Positions 1-8,128 of a stretch of DNA of 64,000 bases are shown one piece after another (position 1 is the stretch's first letter; each line of letters starts with the position of its first letter). The stretch is from the NCBI RefSeq assembly GCF_947504225.1, contig NZ_CANNGT010000001.1:372001-436000 (forward strand). Reading direction: 5' to 3'. Both the position numbers and the translations under genes were made by a program. The notes beneath the pieces are model-generated. The model saw only the letters and a list, made by a program, of their open reading frames with translations. It was not told the origin of the DNA and made no database searches. The stretch comes from Brumimicrobium ulvae. Its GTDB lineage: Bacteria; Bacteroidota; Bacteroidia; Flavobacteriales_D; Crocinitomicaceae.

Positions 1-689
1 AACTTAAGGTTGTCATATACGAGTAGCTCTTTAAATGAACCAGGTTCGATTTCAATTTCAATTACGGGGCTTTTATCATTAGCCTTTTCTGGTCTTATTG
101 GTTGAGGGAGATCTATTATACTAGCTTCTACAGTTTTGCTTAAATCTGTAACGGTACTCATTTTTCTGTTGATCCAGTTTTTTTTAACTGTATCTAAAAA
201 GTAGATACTATGTGTTTTTGAAGAATTGGTACTGACCATATTAATTTCAGGTAGGCTAGAAGGGTTTACGAATACAGGTTCCCCATCTTTATAGGCTGTT
301 ACTTCACACATTCCCGATGACTCAAAAGAATATGTAGTACCCAGTGAATCATAATCAAGTGGAACTCCAGCTAAGTAAAAATCTATAGGGTCAATAAATT
401 CTCTGTAGTTAATATCGACCATACCTTTAACTAAATTTCCGTTTTTATCTACAACTGAATGGGCAGGGAATACAATTATACTTCCAGACTGATGAAATAG
501 GGTATCTCCTTTTTCTGCATCAATTGTATATTTAGAAAAGGGAACATTGGCTTGTGGTAGTGGTGATTTTATAAAAATATCTGAAGTAATTTCACTTTCG
601 TTTTCAGTAGTAATTACTTGAGTGTTTTTTATATCGTTTATACAACTCGCAAAAACAAGGATTAAGGCAAAGGGTATTAAGTTTCTCAT
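1..689 (-). CDS. Lipoprotein, C-terminus cut by window edge
   Basis: The reading frame opens at an ATG at 689 and stays open to the window edge, so about 229 N-terminal residues are visible and the C-terminus is missing. The start is a short hydrophobic signal ending in LVFASC, a plausible lipobox, so a lipid-anchored envelope protein is likely. Around residues 55-100 it has the pattern GDTLFHQSGSIIVFP followed by VDKNGNLVKG, which resembles residues 65-105 of the lipoprotein at 8129-9946 (EGTILSIPKGAF, RDKNGNLVEK). The two are therefore probably paralogues. The fold looks like an all-beta domain, but I do not recognise a named family and assign no function. Confidence 0.75.
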   Translation of the reverse strand, partial: MRNLIPFALILVFASCINDIKNTQVITTENESEITSDIFIKSPLPQANVPFSKYTIDAEKGDTLFHQSGSIIVFPAHSVVDKNGNLVKGMVDINYREFIDPIDFYLAGVPLDYDSLGTTYSFESSGMCEVTAYKDGEPVFVNPSSLPEINMVSTNSSKTHSIYFLDTVKKNWINRKMSTVTDLSKTVEASIIDLPQPIRPEKANDKSPVIEIEIEPGSFKELLVYDNLK

Positions 690-797
690 AGGAGTACGTT
701 TTTTATATCAACGTTGAGAAGTTCCTTTGGTTACATCCTATGAAAAACCTTGTGCGTGCTAAAGCTAATTCCTAAAGTTGTTTTTAGCAGCAGCAAT

Positions 798-1730
798 CTA
801 CTTACAATGCTTCTCAATTAATTCATTTACTTCGTTTCCATATCGAACAGTAAAATTATTATTGAGGGCTAAATGAAGATCAGCGCAAGCAAGCCTTTCT
901 TTTTTGAGGGCTAAATAAATCAATGCTCGATTTCTATAGGCGTATGGATTAACTGGATAAAGCTCAATAGATAAGTTGATGTCGTCTAAAGCAGCCAGTA
1001 AATCACCTAATTTGAATTTAGCATAGCCTCGGTTGTTGAGTGTGTATGGGTCATCTGGTTCCATTTCTAGTACTTTGTTGAAATAATACAAAGCCTTTTT
1101 GTATTCTTCAATTTCAAGATGTAAAAAACCCAAATTTGCTGTCGACGCTATAAACTCAGGGTCTAATTCAATGGCTTTTTCAAGATGCTTTATAGCTATG
1201 TCATTCATTCCCATTTCACTGTAAACACTAGCAATGTTGATCAGTAACCCTACATTGTTTGAATCGATTTCAAGTGCTTTTTCTAAGTGTACTTTGGCGC
1301 TATCAAATTTTCTGGTGGACATCTGAGCAGCTGCGATATTTAGTCGTGCAGCTACAAATTCTTGATCACTTTCCGCTAAACGAAATTGATTTTTGTAATC
1401 TGCTAATGCGGCATCAAATTCGTTAACACTCAGGAGTAAAGATCCTCTGACGTTATAGAGATAAGATGTGTCAGGATACAATTCTATAGCTTTCGAAAGC
1501 TGAAGGTAAGAGTGTTGCAAATCTCCAAGTTGCTCAGCACTTATTGCTGAATAATACAATAGGTCAATGTCCTCTGGTTCATTTACTAAGTAGTATTCAG
1601 TGTATTCATTTAGCGCTTCAAATTGACCTTCATTAAACATGTTTTGCATGGTGTCGTTTCGGGTTTCTTGAGCAAAACCATTGCAGATGAAAAGAAATCC
1701 TAAACCAAGTAAAAGTAGTGTTTTTGTCAT
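798..1730 (-). CDS. Secreted tetratricopeptide-repeat protein
   Basis: The 310-residue product starts with a signal peptide (hydrophobic stretch to about residue 20, ending GFAQ). From about residue 30 to the end it is built of TPR helical pairs, visible as repeated patterns such as A...LEKAIELDPEF, Y.NLGFLHLEIEEYKKALYYF and LNNRGYAKFKLGDLLAAL. TPR arrays bind protein partners, so this is probably a periplasmic scaffold, but its partner cannot be read from the sequence. It lies between the edge lipoprotein and a small membrane gene, all on the minus strand, with gaps too large to argue for one operon. No catalytic domain is visible. Confidence 0.85.
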   Translation of the reverse strand: MTKTLLLLGLGFLFICNGFAQETRNDTMQNMFNEGQFEALNEYTEYYLVNEPEDIDLLYYSAISAEQLGDLQHSYLQLSKAIELYPDTSYLYNVRGSLLLSVNEFDAALADYKNQFRLAESDQEFVAARLNIAAAQMSTRKFDSAKVHLEKALEIDSNNVGLLINIASVYSEMGMNDIAIKHLEKAIELDPEFIASTANLGFLHLEIEEYKKALYYFNKVLEMEPDDPYTLNNRGYAKFKLGDLLAALDDINLSIELYPVNPYAYRNRALIYLALKKERLACADLHLALNNNFTVRYGNEVNELIEKHCK

Positions 1731-1822
1731 GTTGTTTTTGTATTATCTAGGTAAATATAAGCTTTTAATCTTCATAAAAGATAATATAATCATACCTTTA
1801 AAAGCCAAATTGCAGAAAGGGA

Positions 1823-2082
1823 TTAAGCAATGTACCCCAATTTTTTGAGCATGAAATAAGCCGAAATGGCTAATAGCATTGCCACTCTTAAAATGTAGTT
1901 TTTGTTGAAAATCTTTAAATTGGGTCGCTTTCTTTTTTCCAACAGCATGTAAATTAAACAAATTGCTAAAGATAAAGTACCTACAGTATTCATAGGTTTA
2001 TCTCCAGGCCATTCCAAAATAGAAAACAGTATTCCAAGTAATGATACACTACAGCTTATTCCACACAGTTTTTACAATTCAT
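1823..2082 (-). pseudogene. Small membrane protein gene, probably frameshifted
   Basis: An ATG at 2082 starts a frame reading MNCKNCVE and then stop. The next frame, open down to the stop at 1823, encodes a hydrophobic protein with about three membrane spans (CSVSLLGILFSILEW, TLSLAICLIYMLL, ILRVAMLLAISAYFML). Removing one TG unit from the TGTGTG run (CACACA at 2062-2067 on the plus strand) joins the two frames as MNCKNCGISCS and gives one protein of about 85 residues. A 2-bp expansion in this run is the simplest explanation; a -1 ribosomal shift or a start inside the second frame (TTG at 2017, ATG at 1993) are alternatives. No family recognised. Confidence 0.45.
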
Positions 2083-2134
2083 AGGAGTAGCTCTTTGTTT
2101 ATTAGTATAGGTTCTTTAGTAGTGTTTTTTTAAA

Positions 2135-2172
2135 ATAACCTACTGCGTTTCTCAGATCACGCAGTAGGTTAT
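2135..2172 (-). terminator. Hairpin terminator after S9 peptidase
   Basis: A perfect 14-bp inverted repeat (2135-2148 with 2159-2172, core CCTACTGCG) lies directly after the peptidase stop codon on the minus strand. A TTTT run follows the stem, as expected for an intrinsic terminator. Confidence 0.7.
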
Positions 2173-2176
2173 ATAA

Positions 2177-4591
2177 CTATTCTTTATTCTTTACATATTT
2201 TTCCAACCATTGATCTTGTTCCCACAATAAATGGAGAATACTTTCTTTGGCTTTGTATCCGTGACTTTCTTTGGGTAAAACAACCAACCTCACTGTTGCT
2301 CCTAAACCTTTTAAAGCATTAAAATAACGTTCACTTTGCATAGGGTATGTCCCTGAATTATTATCTGCTTCTCCATGTACCAATAATAATGGATATTTCA
2401 TTTTATCGGCATTCATAAAAGGAGACATTTCATTGTAAACTTCAGGAGCTTCCCAATAGTTTCTTTGTTCACTTTGGAATCCAAAAGGAGTTAAAGTTCT
2501 GTTATACGCTCCACTTCGTGCAATTCCCGCTGCAAATAAATCAGAGTGAGAAAGTAGGTTGGCCACCATGAATGCACCATAACTGTGTCCACCAACAGCT
2601 ACTCTATTTCTGTCGATATAACCTAACTCATCCACTGCATCAATGGCTGCTTTACCGTTGGCCACCAATTGCTCGATATAGGTGTCGTTGGGTTCTTCAT
2701 CACCTTCTCCAACAATAGGGAAAGAAGCGTTATCTAAGACTACATATCCTTTGGTTACCCAATAAATCATAGAACCGTAGTAAGGAAATGTAAATTTGTT
2801 TGGATTTTGTGTGTTTTGACCTGCACTTGATTTGTCTTTGTATTCCGTTGGATAAGCCCAAATAATCAAAGGCATTTTTTCTTTGCTTTTCACGTCATAT
2901 CCAATGGGTAAATACAAAGTACCTGATAGATCCAACCCATCTTCACGCTTGTAATTAATCACCTCTTTGTGCACATTTTGAATACTTTTAAACGGATTTT
3001 CAAAGAATGTAATTTGAGTTAATTTGTTGCGCTTGATGTCTCTAAATGAATAGTTCGGATATTCCGTTGGTGATTCAATTCTCACCAAAAGTTGATTGTT
3101 TTGAATGTCAAAATCGTTCAAATTCTCGACTTTATCTGTGTACTTCGATTGGTAAACTCTTTTCTTTTTTAAATCATTCAAGTTAATTTGATCTAAGAAA
3201 GGAAACTGGCCTTCTTCCGAATGTCCCGCTCCAATTAAGTAGGCGTTTTCACCAGATAAGGCAATCACACTTCTTCCAAATTCATTGCGTTGAGTTACAA
3301 AGCTACCAGGATTGCTGTAGACATCTTGATAGTTTCTGTCTGAAACAATTCTCGGTGCAACCGAAGCATCTGATGGATTGAAAACATAGGTTTTAGTGTT
3401 TCTTGTGTTGATCCAATAATCACTGGCAATGGCTATAGAATTGTTGGCCCATTGAATAGAACCCATTCGGTTAATGGTCTTCAGCAGACTTCTTTCATTG
3501 CCATTAAAAGGTGCGTCCATTTCGAATACTTCATCTCTAAAGGGGACTTCATTTTCTGGATCTCCGCCATCAAGCGCTTTCGTGAATATCAAAGTAGAAG
3601 GTTTGTCGCTTCTCCAAGAAAAATTTCTTTTCCCTTTTCGAACAGCCATAAATCCTTGTGGTAAATCTTCGATTAAAGGAACTTCTAAAACCGTTTGAAC
3701 TTGTTTTCCGTCTTTGGTATAAATGGTTGTTTTTGAAGGAAATCTGTAGTAAGGAACTAAATAAGAGAATGGTTTTTCAATGGTCTCAACCATAACATAA
3801 TTACCATCGGGAGAAAAATCAATGGAAGAATACAAGTTACTTGCTAACCATTTTTCTGAACTACCATCTAGGTTTACTTTGTAAAGTGTAGACAGTGCTA
3901 ACTGTTCAAAGTTATGTTCATCGTTTTTGTTGCTCAATAAATCTTGGTATGTTCTGTTTTGCGCTTTCTTCCCATCGTTTACAGAAATTGTTGGTCCGGT
4001 AGGCACTGCACTTTCGGTGTCGATTAATGCTTGTTTGTTTTCAGAAACGACCTTAACCAATAAAGAATTCCCATCATTAAACCAGTTGATGACATCACCG
4101 ATGTTTGCATTGATGTTGTCTTCGGTGATCTTTTTTGCAGAAGCAGTAGCTAAATCCATTACCCAAACTTCAACACCGTTTTCTGTCGTGTGGGTGAAGG
4201 CTAATTTTTCTTGATTTGGAGACCATCTAAAATTGGTCATCTTTGGAGAATCGGGAAGATTTTTAACTTGAAGAGCCTCTGCCTTCTTTTCGTTTAGGTT
4301 TTTCACCTGAAGATTGTTGTAGTAATTCACGCGACTTCCGATGTTTGTTTTTGGATCGATACGTAATCCTCCCAAACGCAATTCTTCTTGAGAAAGTTCT
4401 TCAATAGACCCATACATGTCTCTTGAAATTAATATCATATAATTTTTACTTTCATCCATGAGGACGCTTGGTGCTAGGGAAACATCGACCAAGTCTAAGA
4501 TCTCTTGCGAAGGTTTTTGATATGTTAATCCTTCTTGAGCATGCAGCGAAGCGAAGGAAAGTAAAAGTGTTAGGAACGAAAATATTCTCAT
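2177..4591 (-). CDS. S9 family prolyl oligopeptidase-like peptidase, secreted
   Basis: The 804-residue product has a signal peptide (to about residue 18, ending LHAQ), a long beta-propeller-like region and a C-terminal alpha/beta-hydrolase domain. The catalytic serine sits in GGHSYGAFM (Ser about 670). The Asp is likely in VHGEADNN (about 743) and the His in KESHGY (about 777), which completes the S9 triad in the right order. Members cleave peptides from oligopeptide substrates; in this phylum secreted ones usually serve peptide nutrition in the periplasm. It appears monocistronic, with a strong hairpin right after the stop. Exact substrate preference (prolyl, glutamyl or dipeptidyl) cannot be read. 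Confidence 0.92.
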   Translation of the reverse strand: MRIFSFLTLLLSFASLHAQEGLTYQKPSQEILDLVDVSLAPSVLMDESKNYMILISRDMYGSIEELSQEELRLGGLRIDPKTNIGSRVNYYNNLQVKNLNEKKAEALQVKNLPDSPKMTNFRWSPNQEKLAFTHTTENGVEVWVMDLATASAKKITEDNINANIGDVINWFNDGNSLLVKVVSENKQALIDTESAVPTGPTISVNDGKKAQNRTYQDLLSNKNDEHNFEQLALSTLYKVNLDGSSEKWLASNLYSSIDFSPDGNYVMVETIEKPFSYLVPYYRFPSKTTIYTKDGKQVQTVLEVPLIEDLPQGFMAVRKGKRNFSWRSDKPSTLIFTKALDGGDPENEVPFRDEVFEMDAPFNGNERSLLKTINRMGSIQWANNSIAIASDYWINTRNTKTYVFNPSDASVAPRIVSDRNYQDVYSNPGSFVTQRNEFGRSVIALSGENAYLIGAGHSEEGQFPFLDQINLNDLKKKRVYQSKYTDKVENLNDFDIQNNQLLVRIESPTEYPNYSFRDIKRNKLTQITFFENPFKSIQNVHKEVINYKREDGLDLSGTLYLPIGYDVKSKEKMPLIIWAYPTEYKDKSSAGQNTQNPNKFTFPYYGSMIYWVTKGYVVLDNASFPIVGEGDEEPNDTYIEQLVANGKAAIDAVDELGYIDRNRVAVGGHSYGAFMVANLLSHSDLFAAGIARSGAYNRTLTPFGFQSEQRNYWEAPEVYNEMSPFMNADKMKYPLLLVHGEADNNSGTYPMQSERYFNALKGLGATVRLVVLPKESHGYKAKESILHLLWEQDQWLEKYVKNKE

Positions 4592-4741
4592 ATCGGTGAA
4601 TTATTAATTTGTGAAAATTTTAATTGAACTTCTAAAATAGTGATTATTACTTTAAGTTTTAATCGCAAAGAATCATTTAGTCATAAAGTTTCACGAAGGG
4701 TAAGCTTTAAAGCATGAAATAAATATTTTGACGCTATCTAA

Positions 4742-4777
4742 AATCTCTTTTTGTACTTATTAACGGTTCTTTACGAA
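4742..4777. repeat. Degenerate intergenic repeat, downstream copy
   Basis: AATCTCT followed by CGGTTCTTTACGAA matches 6060-6095 (AATCTCT, CGGTTCTTTGCGAA). The two copies lie on either side of the HipA-like/DUF3037 gene pair. A related CGCAAAG stretch lies at about 4664-4700. Confidence 0.5.
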
Positions 4778-4785
4778 ACCCCGAC

Positions 4786-5169
4786 CTACAATACAAATTG
4801 TTCAAATATCGCATCTAACTCCTTTTCGGGGTCATCGCAAATTCCTGTATGGGTCATTGAACTGTGAATAATTGTACTTCGTGTTGCGACAAGCCAACGA
4901 AACCGGTCAGGCATATCCATTTCTCCAATTGCACTGCTGTCTGTTCCTCCTTTGCACACTTTTTCCCAAGCTTTTAGATACGCTTCAAGTTCTTCAGTAC
5001 TGTGTTGGCTGTTAAAAGCTTCAAGTTTTTTTGGATCGATATGGAAACGCATTGCAAGGTACTTTTTAGGTTTAGAATAGAGGATAGCTCCAATATTAAA
5101 AAACTCTCCGCGTTCAACAAGTGGTGAAAAACGGATGATGGCGTATTCGTATATAAATTTATCTTGCAT
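4786..5169 (-). CDS. DUF3037 domain protein
   Basis: This 127-residue protein matches DUF3037 by its opening (YEYAIIRFSPLVERGEFFNIG) and by the conserved RFHIDPKKLEAF and FRWLVATRSTII segments. It has no membrane span and no signal. The function of DUF3037 is unknown. Its start overlaps the end of the upstream HipA-like kinase gene by 11 nt, so the two are surely co-transcribed and translationally coupled. This kinase/DUF3037 pairing is known across bacteria and suggests the small protein modulates, or is a substrate of, the kinase; that part is inference. Confidence 0.85.
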   Translation of the reverse strand: MQDKFIYEYAIIRFSPLVERGEFFNIGAILYSKPKKYLAMRFHIDPKKLEAFNSQHSTEELEAYLKAWEKVCKGGTDSSAIGEMDMPDRFRWLVATRSTIIHSSMTHTGICDDPEKELDAIFEQFVL

Positions 5170-5938
5170 CTTGAGCTTCTTTTACCAATTCATCAATCAT
5201 TCTCAACTTTGCCATCATGTATTCAAGGTATGCTGCGCGTTTTTCATCTGGACTTAAAGGATCATGCTCATCTGTCAACCATTCTTCTGGAATTACTGCA
5301 ATGATACCTTTAATAAGATCTTTGTTCAATGCGTTTTTAATTTCTTCAGCGGCTTGTTCTAGCTCAGTGGCTTTATCCAATAAAACATGGTTTTTTATCA
5401 TTGGAAAAGTCCGTGTCAAGTGTTGACGCCAATTGTTCCAGTTGTGGTGAAAGTAAAAACTTGCTCCGTTATCAATAATCCACAGTTCTTTTTGCCACAT
5501 CAATAAATTTGGATTCTTCGTTGTTCGGTCAATGTTTGAAATCAAGCTGTCTAAAACTACAATTTTAGAACATGTCAACGCTGGAGCTTCAGATACAAGA
5601 GGATCGTAAGTAATTGCGGAAGACAAAAAGTGCAATCCTAAATTAAGACCAACACTAAATTTGAGCAAATCTTGAACTTCCTCATCAGGTTCCATTCTAG
5701 AGAAAGTATCCCCGAGATTCATAAACACCAATTCGGGCATTTTAAGTCCAATGGCACGCGCTATTTCTCCTCCCAGAAATTCAGCAATCAGGGCTTTTTT
5801 ACCTTGACCAGCTCCTCTAAACTTAATGATGTAAAGGAAGCCATCATCGGCTTTTACAATACCCGGCATTGAACCTCCTTCTCGCAAAGGACTTATGTAT
5901 TGTACAACATCTACTGTGCGTATATCAATTGTGTGCAT
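5159..5938 (-). CDS. HipA-like kinase family protein
   Basis: The 259-residue product resembles the short HipA-like kinases (HipA_2 type) found next to DUF3037, not the full-length HipA toxin of hipBA. Visible elements are a glycine-rich strand near the N-terminus (PLREGGSMPGIVKADDG), a lysine in YIIKFRGAGQG, a catalytic-loop-like DSLISNIDRTTKNPN around residues 128-142, and a metal-binding-like WIIDNGASF. HipA-fold proteins phosphorylate protein serines; here no HipB-like DNA-binding antitoxin is present and the next gene encodes DUF3037. The upstream region holds two imperfect copies of a stretch of about 80 bp. Target and biological role are unknown. Confidence 0.82.
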   Translation of the reverse strand: MHTIDIRTVDVVQYISPLREGGSMPGIVKADDGFLYIIKFRGAGQGKKALIAEFLGGEIARAIGLKMPELVFMNLGDTFSRMEPDEEVQDLLKFSVGLNLGLHFLSSAITYDPLVSEAPALTCSKIVVLDSLISNIDRTTKNPNLLMWQKELWIIDNGASFYFHHNWNNWRQHLTRTFPMIKNHVLLDKATELEQAAEEIKNALNKDLIKGIIAVIPEEWLTDEHDPLSPDEKRAAYLEYMMAKLRMIDELVKEAQDAR

Positions 5939-5947
5939 AAATGATCT

Positions 5948-6200
5948 TCTTTTGAAATATTGACTTATCTTGTTTTAGTTCGGATACTAGAAAAGGATAA
6001 GTACATATTTATATTGGACTAAGATAATGAAAAAGTAGTTTTACGAATTACAATTTATAAATCTCTCATTGCGTTCCTTAGCGGTTCTTTGCGAATCTTA
6101 GCGAAATTCTTCCTTATTTTCTTTTGAAATATCGATTTATCTCATTTCGGTCTGAAAACTAAAGCAGCATAAATACATTATTATAAATTTGGGACAAAAT
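5948..6200. repeat. Imperfect direct repeat upstream of HipA-like gene
   Basis: Two copies, 5948-6025 and 6120-6200, both begin TCTTTTGAAATAT and share most bases along about 78 bp (for example ACTA, ATAA, TACAT in the same order). The 323-bp gap 5939-6262 is otherwise non-coding. The repeat near the gene may carry its promoter; the second copy would then be a duplicated, idle one. Confidence 0.6.
6060..6095. repeat. Degenerate intergenic repeat, upstream copy
   Basis: Matches 4742-4777 (AATCTCT and CGGTTCTTTGCGAA in the same order and spacing). It lies between the two copies of the direct repeat upstream of the HipA-like gene. Confidence 0.5.
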
Positions 6201-6262
6201 CTCACGGGTTTAGCTTAGCTACCGCTTAATGGTCTATCTACAAGAGAATTCTGTTTATTGTT

Positions 6263-7360
6263 TTAAGCCTGCTTAATCGCTTCGTAAGTTTCTACTGCAA
6301 TTTTTTCTGCATCATTAATCATGTCGCTGCCTATCCAAGAAGTCATTTTAAAACCTATTCCTGCAGCGATGGCTTGACCAACAAAGGGTACCCATTTTGA
6401 TGCTGTTTTGGTAATCACCGACGAACTTACTTTCTTTAGCAGAAGAATAATGGCTTCTTTTCCGCCGTACTTCGAGGTGTATTGTAGGGCTTTTGATGCA
6501 ATAAATTTTGCACTTTTCTTATCTAAAAACTGAATGTTGAACTCTTGCTGTTCTTCGTTTAAACCGTAAATGGTTTGGACTTCTTTGGACATTTTAACCA
6601 ATAGCGCCACATCTAAACTAATGTCTAAACCGATGATTGGATTCAAGCCATTCGCAGCGGCTAATGCGGAATGTCTAACCACTATTTTTTTTGCAATAAT
6701 TCTTTTTTCTTTAAGAATGTTCTCGCTGGTGATGTTGATGTCGGCAATGAATCGCTCCTTTTTAAAGTCATTTAGAGAAAAAAAAATATCCTCCAACAAT
6801 TTACTGAAGTCGTATTCTTTTGGATGGTCTGCAGAAGTGAGGTAGACGCCTTTAACTTTTAATCCATTCAGATTTTCAATAAGGTTATTGTACACCTTTG
6901 TATAGGTCTCTTCGGCAGGAATACCTCTTTTTATTCCCCTTTCTATTGAAAAGTCAATTTTCGTGCGTACAATAAAAACCGGGATTTTTATCTTAATTAA
7001 TTCTTGAATCAAATACAAGTCATCTTCAAAGAATCGATCAGCGGTGACTAAAATGACACAATCAAATTCATTGACCTTGAATTCCTTAATGTAATCTTCT
7101 CTTGGAAAGTTAGATGTTGAACAACCAGGCAAATCGTAAAACCAAAGTCCATTGCTTTCAATCGGTTCTTTCACATTCATGGTAGTTTCGATTTCTCCAA
7201 CCTCAGCAATGTGTTCGCCAGCAATTGTGTTAATCAAAGACGATTTCCCTGTTCCACTGCGACCAATAATCCCACATTTTATTTTGGCATTTTTGTAACT
7301 TTCTAAATCTTTTTCAAATTTATTTAGAATGTCAGTAGGATTTGTTTTCTTGGTTTTCAT
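6263..7360 (-). CDS. Dynamin/IRG-like GTPase with C-terminal hydrophobic helices
   Basis: The 365-residue product has a G domain: P-loop GRSGTGKSSLIN (about residues 33-44), switch threonines in EIETTMN, G3 DLPG, and G4 TKID. After the G domain it has helices with hydrophobic runs (AAANGLNPIIGLDISLDVALL, FVGQAIAAGIGFKMTSWIG), the arrangement of interferon-inducible (IRG) and DUF697-type GTPases that contact membranes. Bacterial relatives are poorly characterised; roles in membrane remodelling or stress have been proposed for the wider family. It stands alone in its operon, between the HipA-like pair and two lipoprotein genes. Exact function is unknown. Confidence 0.82.
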   Translation of the reverse strand: MKTKKTNPTDILNKFEKDLESYKNAKIKCGIIGRSGTGKSSLINTIAGEHIAEVGEIETTMNVKEPIESNGLWFYDLPGCSTSNFPREDYIKEFKVNEFDCVILVTADRFFEDDLYLIQELIKIKIPVFIVRTKIDFSIERGIKRGIPAEETYTKVYNNLIENLNGLKVKGVYLTSADHPKEYDFSKLLEDIFFSLNDFKKERFIADINITSENILKEKRIIAKKIVVRHSALAAANGLNPIIGLDISLDVALLVKMSKEVQTIYGLNEEQQEFNIQFLDKKSAKFIASKALQYTSKYGGKEAIILLLKKVSSSVITKTASKWVPFVGQAIAAGIGFKMTSWIGSDMINDAEKIAVETYEAIKQA

Positions 7361-7416
7361 CTTTAAATGTGTATGGCTATATTATTTTAACTCTAAGAAC
7401 ATAACAACAAGAAATC

Positions 7417-7977
7417 TTATATGTTCTGAATTACTTGTTTTGCCAACGTAGAAGTTTTTTCAATTTTTTCATCAGTACTCATTGGATCATTTTCTTTAGG
7501 ACTAACATATATGGAAATGTAAAAGAAATGACCTTTTGCTGCTACACGCAATTGGCCTTTTTCGTAATCACTCCAAGAAGCCTTATCTCCAACGCCGGGT
7601 ACAACTTGCATGTTGTGCTTGTTATAAGTACTTTCATTTTGCTTTTCCCAAGTTTTGTTTACCTCTTCATCGCTTTTTTTATCCCAACGAGCGAAAGCAA
7701 ATCGGACAGAGTAATCCAAATTATTTTCGACAGACCGCCATTTATAATAACATATTTCACCATGCTTTTTAGTCTGTTCTACTTCAACAGTATTACTTAA
7801 ATTAAAAACAGAACGTATGTCATCGGTATTAATAAGTTCGCAACTATTTGTGCCGTCATAGGTTCCTTTTTGATTACTGCTTTTTTCATTTTGACCACCA
7901 CATGAAGTCAAAATAATTATTGATAATGCCAATATCAATAGTGCAGATGATTTTATTAGGTTGATTTTTGATTTCAT
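7417..7977 (-). CDS. Small lipoprotein of unknown function
   Basis: I place the start at the ATG at 7977, 11 codons inside the longest frame, because it puts a classical signal directly at the N-terminus: MKSKINLIKSSALLIL, then hydrophobic residues and the lipobox LTSCGG. The mature part (about 160 residues) is soluble, with two cysteines (NSCELINTDDI and GEICYYKW) that may form a disulfide. It resembles small envelope lipoproteins annotated only as hypothetical in this phylum, with a CELI..DDI..VF pattern also seen in DUF3558-like lipoproteins. Not enough is visible for a function. Confidence 0.75.
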   Translation of the reverse strand: MKSKINLIKSSALLILALSIIILTSCGGQNEKSSNQKGTYDGTNSCELINTDDIRSVFNLSNTVEVEQTKKHGEICYYKWRSVENNLDYSVRFAFARWDKKSDEEVNKTWEKQNESTYNKHNMQVVPGVGDKASWSDYEKGQLRVAAKGHFFYISIYVSPKENDPMSTDEKIEKTSTLAKQVIQNI

Positions 7978-8128
7978 ATTATTTGATTTTAAATTATGTA
8001 GTAATAACACTCACTATTTTTCAATAAACGAATAGCCTATTTGTTTTTATATTCACTAAGGTACAAAAAAAGAATATTTAGTTCTTTTTAACTAAAAACT
8101 TCTCTCCACAAGATCTTTGGGTATTATT

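Noticed and set aside
1743-1961. Minus-strand frame of 72 codons
   Set aside because: It overlaps the better supported small membrane gene in another frame and shows no coding pattern.
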